Of a stretch of 9,326 nucleotides of DNA, positions 1 through 4,045 are shown piece after piece. Position 1 is the stretch's first letter, and every line of letters starts with the position of its first letter. The position numbers and the translations under genes are program-made. The stretch is taken from NCBI GenBank assembly GCA_030018715.1, contig JASEHN010000085.1:1-9326 (forward strand), read 5' to 3'. The notes under the pieces are model-generated. The model did no database searches. It was not told where the DNA came from and worked only from the letters and a program-made list of their open reading frames with translations. Source of the stretch: Thermodesulfobacteriota bacterium. Its GTDB lineage: Bacteria; Desulfobacterota; SM23-61.

Positions 1-53
1 TCGCGAAAGCGGGGGCGGGAATGACGGTGTTTAGGACTTTTGCAAGAGCCTCA
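1..53. repeat. Right half of a GGAATGACGG palindromic repeat, cut by the window edge
   Basis: The sequence runs GGGAATGACGG (17-27) and then GGACTTTTGCAAGAGCCTCA (34-53). This matches in order and spacing the right arm of the complete element at 1721-1875, which has CCGGAATGACGG followed by GGACTTTTTACGAGATCGTCA-like sequence. The G-rich TCGCGAAAGCGGG start would be one arm of the internal hairpin. The left arm lies outside the window. It is non-coding, and a dispersed non-autonomous or REP/MITE-like repeat is the most likely identity. Confidence 0.6.
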
Positions 54-69
54 TAGTAAATTCCTTTTT

Positions 70-102
70 GGACACGGATGTACACAGATTATCAGGATAA
101 AC
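70..102. repeat. Dispersed intergenic repeat with an ATCAGGATAAAC core
   Basis: This short repeat-like string starts GGACACGGATG, continues ACACAGATTATCAGGAT and ends a few bases before the stop codon of the RelE-like toxin. A degenerate relative is present at about 1657-1723 (GGATGAAC, then ACAGAATTTTCAGGATTTAAAC at 1702-1723). In both places it lies next to a GGAATGACGG palindrome. Strings of this type recur between genes in many deltaproteobacterial genomes (from memory, not checked). No function is evident. Confidence 0.45.
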
Positions 103-107
103 TAAAT

Positions 108-365
108 TTAGGGCTTTTTTAAAATGTCGTGCGTGCCCACTTTCCGCAATATGTAAATATCCCCTTCGATCTGAAAAGTAAAGCGGTATCCGCCCGTAAC
201 TCGGCCTTCCCAAATATTCCGGGGGTCGTTCATTTTTTTAACATTGAGTGATGGGTGCTTGGCGTTCTCCAGCAAAAACTCGAGCTGTTTATCAACGGTT
301 TGCTGAATCTCCTGCGGCAGCTTGCGATAGTCCCGGACAAAGTTTTTGGTGAAAAGAAGTTTCAT
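108..365 (-). CDS. RelE/ParE-superfamily toxin of a type II toxin-antitoxin pair
   Basis: This 85-residue protein has the size and pattern of RelE-fold toxins: an N-terminal helix region (KNFVRDYRKLP, about 7-17), then HPSLNVKKM (37-45), IWEGRVTGGYRFTFQ (51-65) and a final strand ending RKVGTHDIL (74-82). Family members of this kind are usually ribosome-dependent or free mRNA endonucleases that slow translation. R61 and H79 fall where basic residues are commonly conserved, but their catalytic role is not shown. Its ATG overlaps the antitoxin stop codon by 4 bp (ATGA). No good Shine-Dalgarno site precedes it, so it is probably translated by coupling to the antitoxin. The activity (RNase versus gyrase poison) cannot be settled from sequence reading alone. 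Confidence 0.85.
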   Translation of the reverse strand: MKLLFTKNFVRDYRKLPQEIQQTVDKQLEFLLENAKHPSLNVKKMNDPRNIWEGRVTGGYRFTFQIEGDIYILRKVGTHDILKKP

Positions 366-646
366 ATTTTGGCGGTTTTCAAAGCCTTGAGGCCGTCCGT
401 GAGATTATCAAACGGGCCGAGCACGTCGCCTTTTTTCAAGTCCTTGTCCACCTTCTTTTCACCTTTCTGCCACTCTTTAGTGTGAAAATAGGCCTCGTCC
501 GAGGGTATCATCTTAACCGGCTTTAAAATAATCTCGCTATCCTGCTTTTCTATTTCAAGATAATCGCCCACGGAGATGTTTAAATTCTTCCGCAAGCTGT
601 TAGGAATGGTGATTTGGTAGTTTTGTTTTACCTTGATTAAAGGCAT
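362..646 (-). CDS. AbrB/MazE-type (SpoVT-AbrB domain) antitoxin
   Basis: This 94-residue protein begins MPLIKVKQNYQITIPNSLRK, the swapped-hairpin AbrB DNA-binding domain (about residues 1-45, including QITIP and VGDYLEIEKQ). A charged tail follows (EAYFHTKEWQKGEKKVDKDLKKGD, about 51-74), which in such antitoxins wraps the toxin. The start at 646 is chosen over an ATG nine codons upstream because a near-perfect AGGAGGTGAA lies 8 bases before it and the AbrB motif begins at once. It is first in a two-gene operon with the RelE-like toxin (stop/start overlap ATGA). It probably neutralises the toxin and represses the operon promoter; a 12-bp AT palindrome near the predicted transcription start is a candidate operator. 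An AbrB antitoxin with a RelE-fold toxin is a mixed pairing, but one seen elsewhere. Confidence 0.88.
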   Translation of the reverse strand: MPLIKVKQNYQITIPNSLRKNLNISVGDYLEIEKQDSEIILKPVKMIPSDEAYFHTKEWQKGEKKVDKDLKKGDVLGPFDNLTDGLKALKTAKI

Positions 647-650
647 TGTC

Positions 651-660
651 TTCACCTCCT
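651..660 (-). promoter_or_regulatory. Strong Shine-Dalgarno site of the antitoxin gene
   Basis: Read on the minus strand this is AGGAGGTGAA. AGGAGG ends 8 bases before the ATG at 646, so it fixes that codon as the start and excludes the upstream ATG at 673. The matching toxin start has no comparable site, which would favour antitoxin over toxin synthesis. Confidence 0.85.
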
Positions 661-698
661 TTTTACTAAACATATTTTTTTAAATTAAGAAAATTAGA

Positions 699-710
699 AA
701 ATTTAAATTT
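699..710. promoter_or_regulatory. Candidate operator: 12-bp AT palindrome AAATTTAAATTT
   Basis: This is a perfect self-complementary 12-mer just downstream of the predicted -10 box of the toxin-antitoxin promoter, close to the expected start of transcription. AbrB-type antitoxins commonly repress their own operons by binding AT-rich palindromes. The surrounding DNA is very AT-rich, so a chance palindrome is a real alternative. Confidence 0.35.
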
Positions 711-719
711 GTTAAAATT

Positions 720-748
720 ATAATATGATAGGTAAAAATTTTTGTCAA
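720..748 (-). promoter_or_regulatory. Predicted sigma-70 promoter of the toxin-antitoxin operon
   Basis: On the minus strand TTGACA (743-748) is followed after exactly 17 bp by TATTAT (720-725), five of six matches to TATAAT. Transcription would start near 713, giving a leader of about 66 nt before the antitoxin ATG at 646. A perfect TATAAT overlaps at 717-722, but its spacing from the -35 box is 20 bp, so it is less likely. Confidence 0.7.
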
Positions 749-850
749 GTTTTTTTTTGGAGGGTTGTTTTAAGAAAATTGGTTAAGACTTCGTTATTTC
801 TATGTTTTCGCTCTGCAGCCCAAAGGAGCGGATAGTTAATACCTAAATAC

Positions 851-1057
851 CTAAGCCTGACCACCTATTTCCCTTTCCTTAACTTCCTCAAGGGAAATCC
901 TTTCTTTAGATGCAAGAGAAACTTTCAATCTTTGCTCTACCTCATCTCTCAATTCTAACCCGTTGTCTGGATCAAATAAAATTTCCTTAAATTTCTCATC
1001 TACCGCTTCCCTTATAAATTTCTTCAGTTCGTCTATAGTCAAATCAGTTACCTTCAT
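851..1057 (-). CDS. Small antitoxin-like acidic/helical protein, no partner toxin visible
   Basis: This 68-residue protein starts MKVTDLTIDELKKFIREAV and is mostly charged helix. It has a central DPDNGLELRDEVEQRLK segment (about 29-45) and ends in KERISLEEVKEREIGGQA. The pattern 'ELK..I.E.V..K..E.L.DPD.GLEL..E...RL' is one I associate with small proteins annotated as antitoxin-like or hypothetical in cyanobacteria and deltaproteobacteria, usually upstream of a RelE or PIN toxin. The start is set by AGGAGG at 1065-1070, 7 bases before the ATG, in preference to an ATG 13 codons upstream. The 177 bp downstream on the same strand contain no toxin ORF. The function is inferred only from this resemblance. 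Confidence 0.65.
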   Translation of the reverse strand: MKVTDLTIDELKKFIREAVDEKFKEILFDPDNGLELRDEVEQRLKVSLASKERISLEEVKEREIGGQA

Positions 1058-1083
1058 ACAAATTCCTCCTGTTTTTATATTTA

Positions 1084-1101
1084 CGAGAACGTTCATTCTC
1101 G
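1084..1101. promoter_or_regulatory. Candidate operator: inverted repeat CGAGAA-N6-TTCTCG
   Basis: A perfect 6-bp inverted repeat (1084-1089 and 1096-1101) with a 6-bp spacer lies just upstream of the Shine-Dalgarno site of the antitoxin-like gene at 851-1057. It overlaps the 8-bp palindrome GAACGTTC (1087-1094). The position suits an autoregulatory operator. Binding by the gene's own product is inference. No convincing -35/-10 pair was found for this gene. Confidence 0.4.
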
Positions 1102-1174
1102 GAAATCATTTTTACTTGCGTATAAATAAACAAAAAATGAGAAAATTATCAACAAAAAAAGAAAAGGGATTTTT

Positions 1175-1246
1175 ATGGAGCTTCGAGGTAATGTTTTGCC
1201 CCAGTTGGAAATGGATTTTATCCAGATCATTAAGGGAAAAGAATAG
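1175..1246 (+). CDS. Possible 23-codon micro-ORF or gene remnant
   Basis: An ATG preceded by AAAAGGGA a few bases upstream opens a frame reading MELRGNVLPQLEMDFIQIIK plus three residues before TAG. The composition is protein-like and the Shine-Dalgarno site is plausible. The frame stops early, and the reading frames beyond it carry further stops. It could be a genuine micropeptide, the N-terminal stub of a decayed gene, or chance. I do not recognise the sequence. It is the only coding candidate between 1058 and 1329, a stretch in which I otherwise see nothing beyond the inverted repeat at 1084-1101. Confidence 0.25.
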   Translation: MELRGNVLPQLEMDFIQIIKGKE

Positions 1247-1329
1247 AAAAAGGGAACAATTTTCTGCGTTTGGAGGAAAGAAAAGTGCGATTAAGTCAAT
1301 TCATGGTTGTCCCTAACCGGATATTAAAC

Positions 1330-1524
1330 TCAAGCCTTGATTGAAGCAATAAATTTTCTGAAAGAGCGGTCGTAAGAACGTTCAGCGGCCGGGGGAAAGA
1401 AGCACCCCGGTAGTTCGTTGCTCCTCCGGTGATAAGCAACGCATTCACAGCATTTCCCCTTGCGGGAACAGGGGTCATAGGAGCAGGTGCATTTCTCCAG
1501 ATTTTTCTTCAGATCACATTCCAT
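1330..1524 (-). CDS. Cysteine-rich DUF6485-type small protein
   Basis: This 64-residue protein is built around closely spaced cysteines: MEC, then CTCSYDPCSRKGKCCEC, then PGCFFPPAAERSYDRS. The arrangement CxCxxxxC...CCxC with AYHRR and FFPP.AERSYDRS matches what I recall as the DUF6485 family of cysteine-rich proteins in anaerobic bacteria. Seven or more cysteines suggest a metal site such as zinc or Fe-S, but this is not demonstrated and no reaction is known to me. The ATG at 1524 is preferred over an ATG 17 codons upstream: AAAGGGA precedes it at suitable distance, and the upstream extension is translated from the CACAGAG repeat at 1544-1559. There is no obvious co-transcribed partner. Confidence 0.75.
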   Translation of the reverse strand: MECDLKKNLEKCTCSYDPCSRKGKCCECVAYHRRSNELPGCFFPPAAERSYDRSFRKFIASIKA

Positions 1525-1543
1525 TTTCAAATCCCTTTCTTTT

Positions 1544-1559
1544 GCCACAGAGATCACAG
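1544..1559. repeat. Short copy of the CACAGAG repeat
   Basis: GCCACAGAGATCACAG resembles the outer repeat arms at 1590-1612 and (inverted) 1937-1959, but lacks about one internal repeat unit. It lies immediately upstream of the ribosome binding region of the DUF6485-type gene, so it would be in that gene's 5' leader or promoter. Confidence 0.55.
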
Positions 1560-1656
1560 CGCGGCAGAGACGCAACCAAAAAAACTTTAGCCACAGAGGG
1601 CACAGAGATCACCGAGTTATAGCAAAATCTTTAGAACAAAAAACAATTTAGAACAA

Positions 1657-1723
1657 GGATGAACGTAAAAAAACGGATAAAAATCTTTATAAAAAGTTTT
1701 AACAGAATTTTCAGGATTTAAAC
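1657..1723. repeat. Degenerate copy of the GGATGAAC...TCAGGAT repeat
   Basis: GGATGAACG (1657-1665) followed by ACAGAATTTTCAGGATTTAAAC (1702-1723) parallels the copy at 70-102, which has GGATGTACACAGATTATCAGGATAAAC. The middle is expanded and AT-rich here. It runs directly into the palindromic element at 1721. Confidence 0.4.
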
Positions 1724-1875
1724 GTTGATGGTCTCGTAAAACGCCGTCACTCCGGTGAAAACCGGAGTCCAGAGGTTTGATAACTCCTTTAAATAACTGT
1801 CCGCCTGAGGCGGACGGCTTTCGCCGGAATGACGGGGAAAGGGGCTTTCGGACTTTTTACGAGATCGTCAACGTT
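1721..1875. mobile_element. 155-bp palindromic MITE/REP-like element with terminal inverted repeats
   Basis: The ends at 1721-1741 and 1855-1875 are inverted repeats matching at 19 of 21 positions (AACGTTGA..., TCTCGTAAAA core). A second inverted pair lies inside: 1744-1759 (CCGTCACTCCGGTGAA) against 1820-1835, 14 of 16. The element also carries two perfect small hairpins: ACTCCGGT-GAAA-ACCGGAGT (1749-1768) and GTCCGCC-TGA-GGCGGAC (1799-1815). It encodes no protein. A truncated relative is at 1-53. The outermost AACGTT hexamer on each side could be part of the repeat or a palindromic target duplication. A non-autonomous transposable element or REP-type sequence is the best reading. Confidence 0.7.
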
Positions 1876-1969
1876 AGTAGTACAGAAAAAAAATATTTAT
1901 TTATTTGTTTTAATACCTAATTTTTTATTCTTCTCTGTGATCTCTGTGTCCTCTGTGGCAAAGATGTTT

Positions 1970-3007
1970 TTACGGATATAAAGGAACAATGTCGAGTCCC
2001 AACGATTCCTCGAGTCCGAGCATTAAATTCATGTTCTGGACGGCCTGCCCTGATGCGCCTTTGACAAGGTTGTCGATTGCCGAAAGCAAAATCAAACGGT
2101 TGTTCCTTTTATCGATTTTCAGGCCAATGTCGCAGTAATTGGACCCGAGGACGTCCGCCGTGCCGGGAAGGAGGTCCGGTGGACGGATGCGCACGAATTT
2201 TTCGTTGGCGTAAAAATTACGATAGATATCCAAAATCTCGTTTTCAGAATAGGGTTTCTCAAGGGAAGCGTAGATCGTGGACAGGATACCCCGTTTCATT
2301 GGAACCAAATGGGGGGTGAAGGTGATGACGACTTTCTCCCCAGCCAACCGGCTTAGTTCTTGCTCGATCTCCGGCGTATGCCGGTGTTCGGCGACTTTGT
2401 AGGCCTTAAAATTTTCGCTCACCTCTGTAAAAAGGGAGGTCAGGACAGCAGACCTTCCGGCTCCGCTGACCCCTGATTTGGAATCGGCGATGATGGTCCG
2501 GTGGTCGATAAGCTTATTCTTTAAAGCCGGGGCCAGAGCCAGGATGATGCTGGTGGGATAACAGCCGGGATTGGCTACCAGGAAAGTTTTTTTGATTTCC
2601 TCCCGATGAAGTTCCGGAATTCCGTATACCGCATCCTTCAATAAGGCCGGGGCGGTGTGAGGCTCGTACCATTCCTCGTAAGTTTTTGGGTCAGTTAGGC
2701 GAAAATCAGCGCTCAAATCCACGACCTTCAGGCCTCTTTGAATAAAACCCGGGACAACATCCATCGCAGCCTTGTGGGGAAGGGCAGTAAAGAGAAAATC
2801 GCAGGCCTGTGCTAAAGGTTCAACCTCCAAGGGCTGGCAAACCAGATCTGTTTCCTTCATAACGGAAGGAAAGACTTTCCAGATTGGCTGGCCCACGTAC
2901 CGTTCCGCGGTTAAAGCGGTCATTTTAACTTTAGAATGTCTGAGGAGCAGACGCACAAGCTCCAGGCCCGTATATCCGGTTGCTCCCACAACGCCCACGC
3001 GCGTCAT
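1970..3007 (-). CDS. argC: N-acetyl-gamma-glutamyl-phosphate reductase
   Basis: This is the third enzyme of arginine biosynthesis. It reduces N-acetylglutamyl phosphate to the semialdehyde with NADPH in the cytoplasm. The 345-residue length is normal for the family. The N-terminal nucleotide-binding loop is GATGYTG (8-14). The catalytic cysteine is C149 in LVANPGCYPTS, SGVSGAGR (178-185) follows, and the histidine-bearing EHRHTPEIEQ (207-216) completes the active site. The start at 3007 is chosen because GGGAG sits 7 bases upstream and the Rossmann fold begins immediately; the in-frame ATG seven codons earlier overlaps that site. It lies beyond a strong terminator after rpsI, so it is expressed by readthrough or from its own unrecognised promoter. 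The downstream side is a repeat island with no clear terminator. Confidence 0.96.
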   Translation of the reverse strand: MTRVGVVGATGYTGLELVRLLLRHSKVKMTALTAERYVGQPIWKVFPSVMKETDLVCQPLEVEPLAQACDFLFTALPHKAAMDVVPGFIQRGLKVVDLSADFRLTDPKTYEEWYEPHTAPALLKDAVYGIPELHREEIKKTFLVANPGCYPTSIILALAPALKNKLIDHRTIIADSKSGVSGAGRSAVLTSLFTEVSENFKAYKVAEHRHTPEIEQELSRLAGEKVVITFTPHLVPMKRGILSTIYASLEKPYSENEILDIYRNFYANEKFVRIRPPDLLPGTADVLGSNYCDIGLKIDKRNNRLILLSAIDNLVKGASGQAVQNMNLMLGLEESLGLDIVPLYP

Positions 3008-3014
3008 AACTTTT

Positions 3015-3019
3015 CTCCC
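3015..3019 (-). promoter_or_regulatory. Shine-Dalgarno site of argC
   Basis: GGGAG on the minus strand lies 7 bases before the ATG at 3007 and excludes the upstream in-frame ATG at 3028 as the start. Confidence 0.75.
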
Positions 3020-3048
3020 ATGATCCAAAATGAAAGGGTTTTTGGGTG

Positions 3049-3082
3049 AAAAAAAAGGAAGGCCAAAGAGCCTTCCTTTTTC
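3049..3082 (-). terminator. Strong Rho-independent terminator after rpsI
   Basis: A 12-bp perfect stem (3052-3063 paired with 3070-3081; GC part GGAAGGC/GCCTTCC) encloses a 6-base loop. Read on the minus strand it is followed by eight T residues (complement of A3049-A3056). It begins 15 bp past the rpsI stop codon and ends 41 bp before the argC start. On the plus strand the same stem is followed by only five T, so activity is expected mainly leftward. Confidence 0.9.
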
Positions 3083-3097
3083 AGGGTCAAGGGTGAA

Positions 3098-3490
3098 TTA
3101 CCGCTTGGAGTATTGGAATCTCTTGCGAGCCCCTTTCTGTCCGTATTTTTTACGCTCTTTAATCCGCGAGTCCCGGGTGATAAGGCCGGCCTTTTTGAGG
3201 ACTTCGCGGAATTCATCCTTCACTGTCAGGAGCGCCCGGGTGACCCCGTGACGGAGGGCGCCGGCCTGGCCTATAATTCCTCCTCCCTTGACGGTAGCGG
3301 AGATGTCAAACTGACCAAGGGTTCCGGTGAGTTCGAAAGGCTGGGAGACCATCATTTTAGCCGTATCCAGGCTGAAGTAACTGCCCAGCTCTTGGTCATT
3401 GACAGTCACCTTGCCTGCGCCGGGTCTCATCCAAACTCGGGCGACAGATGTTTTTCTTTTTCCGGTGGCATAGTATGTTTTTTCGGGCAT
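3098..3490 (-). CDS. rpsI: 30S ribosomal protein S9
   Basis: This small-subunit ribosomal protein sits in the 30S head, and its C-terminal tail reaches the P-site tRNA. The 130 residues are the usual length. Diagnostic segments are YYATGKRKTSVARVWMRPG near the N-terminus, VKGGGIIGQAGALRHGVTRAL in the middle, and the basic ending KKYGQKGARKRFQYSKR, with the universally conserved SKR terminus intact. The start at 3490 (MPEKTYYATGKRK) is chosen over an ATG six codons upstream because AAGGA lies 6 bases before it and the S9 fold begins there. That AAGGA overlaps the stop codon of rplM, so the two genes are translationally linked with a 10-bp gap. An intrinsic terminator follows. Confidence 0.98.
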   Translation of the reverse strand: MPEKTYYATGKRKTSVARVWMRPGAGKVTVNDQELGSYFSLDTAKMMVSQPFELTGTLGQFDISATVKGGGIIGQAGALRHGVTRALLTVKDEFREVLKKAGLITRDSRIKERKKYGQKGARKRFQYSKR

Positions 3491-3500
3491 TTTTTTTCCT

Positions 3501-3926
3501 TTACACAAAAGCCTGCGGTTGCTGCGCTTGATGGGGATGCGCTTCGCCGGGATAAACTTTTAGTTTTTTTATAAGGGTTCGGCCTAATTTAGTTTTCGGG
3601 AGCATTCCCTGGACGGCCATCGTAATCAGCCGCTCTGGCCTTTTCTCCTTCATTTTTTCGGCGCTGATCGATTTTAAGCCGCCGGGGTATCCCGAATGGT
3701 GGATGTAAAGCTTTTCCTTCCATTTTTTACCGGTGAGGTTCACTTTTTCCGCGTTTACCACTATGACGAAATCGCCGGTGTCCACATTCGTGGTGAAGGT
3801 TGGTTTGTGCTTTCCCCGGAGGAGAATCGCCAAGCGGGAAGCCAATCTTCCCAGGGTTTTGCCGCTGGCATCCACCAGATGCCACTTTCTTTCGACCTCC
3901 CCTTTTTTTGCATTAGGTGTCGCCAT
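3501..3926 (-). CDS. rplM: 50S ribosomal protein L13
   Basis: This early-assembling large-subunit protein is 141 residues long, close to the standard 142. Visible family segments are KWHLVDASGKTLGRLAS (14-30), LLRGKHKPTFTTNVDTGD (35-52), VNAEKVNLTGKKW, YIHHSGYPGGLK and AVQGMLPK.KLGR. It is the first gene of the rplM-rpsI operon. A perfect consensus promoter lies just upstream, and AGAGG sits 9 bases before the ATG. The C-terminus (YPGEAHPHQAQQPQ) shows the usual HPHxAQxP ending. Predicted leader length is about 27 nt, leaving little room for a structured regulatory leader. Confidence 0.98.
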   Translation of the reverse strand: MATPNAKKGEVERKWHLVDASGKTLGRLASRLAILLRGKHKPTFTTNVDTGDFVIVVNAEKVNLTGKKWKEKLYIHHSGYPGGLKSISAEKMKEKRPERLITMAVQGMLPKTKLGRTLIKKLKVYPGEAHPHQAQQPQAFV

Positions 3927-3959
3927 GAATAAAAACCTCTTTCAAGAAATTAAAAACTA

Positions 3960-3988
3960 ATTATAATTAATGAAAAACTCTGTGTCAA
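3960..3988 (-). promoter_or_regulatory. Perfect consensus sigma-70 promoter of rplM-rpsI
   Basis: On the minus strand TTGACA (3983-3988) is followed after exactly 17 bp by TATAAT (3960-3965): all 12 consensus bases with ideal spacing. Transcription should start near 3953, giving a leader of about 27 nt before the rplM ATG at 3926. A promoter this strong fits a ribosomal protein operon. Confidence 0.92.
3962..3967 (+). promoter_or_regulatory. Possible -10 box for copA, overlapping the rplM -10 box
   Basis: Because the local sequence ATTATAAT is nearly palindromic, TATAAT is also present on the plus strand, two bases offset from the rplM -10 box. The best upstream hexamer is the weak TTTCAA (3940-3945, 16-bp spacing). 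If used, copA and rplM would compete for polymerase at one site. No MerR/CueR-type or CopY-type operator was recognised. Confidence 0.3.
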
Positions 3989-4009
3989 CAAAAACTTATA
4001 AGGGGAAAA

Positions 4010-4039
4010 ATGAATCATAGGCTTTATCCGGTCATCTAA
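4010..4039 (+). CDS. Nine-codon leader ORF upstream of copA
   Basis: ATG at 4010 follows AAGGGG-like sequence (AGGGG 4001-4005) at a slightly short distance and reads MNHRLYPVI before TAA at 4037-4039. The copA ATG lies 6 bases further on and has no Shine-Dalgarno site of its own, while the leader does. The arrangement suits translation of copA by termination-reinitiation, with the leader tuning expression. The peptide itself need not have a function. It is too short for coding statistics, so the support is positional. Confidence 0.45.
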   Translation: MNHRLYPVI

Positions 4040-4045
4040 ATAGTT

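Larger units (their letters stand above)
1590..1959. repeat. Long inverted repeat: 23-bp CACAGAG arms about 324 bp apart
   Basis: The left arm is 1590-1612 (starts GCCACAGAGGGCACAGAG). The right arm is 1937-1959 and reads as its reverse complement (ends GTCCTCTGTGGC). They match at 22 of 23 positions, and similarity extends weakly outward through AAA-CTTT. Each arm is made of imperfect copies of a CACAGAG unit. The arms bracket the 155-bp palindromic element. This could be a terminal inverted repeat of a degenerate element, or two independent insertions of a common repeat in opposite orientation. Confidence 0.7.
1525..1969. other. 445-bp gene-free repeat island between argC and the DUF6485-type gene
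   Basis: No ORF here looks genuine. The stretch is almost entirely dispersed repeats in nested order: a short CACAGAG copy (1544-1559), the left arm of an outer inverted repeat (1590-1612), a degenerate TCAGGAT repeat (1657-1723), a 155-bp palindromic element (1721-1875), an AT-rich spacer, and the right arm of the outer repeat (1937-1959). I see no conventional T-tract terminator for argC and no convincing promoter for the DUF6485-type gene. Confidence 0.7.

Noticed and set aside
839..854. Tandem ATACCTAA x2 at the end of the antitoxin-like gene
   Set aside because: Two 8-bp units in AT-rich DNA are easily due to chance; no further copies form an array.
1544..1612. CACAGAG strings considered as a CRISPR array
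   Set aside because: The units are about 8 bp and imperfect, without regular unique spacers, and no cas gene is in the window.
3113..3574. 153-codon plus-strand ORF across rpsI and the end of rplM
   Set aside because: It overlaps two certain ribosomal protein genes in antisense. The translation has no family pattern.
3989..4045. Copper riboswitch or CueR/CopY operator before copA
   Set aside because: No conserved dyad of the known metal regulators and no stable structured leader could be recognised.
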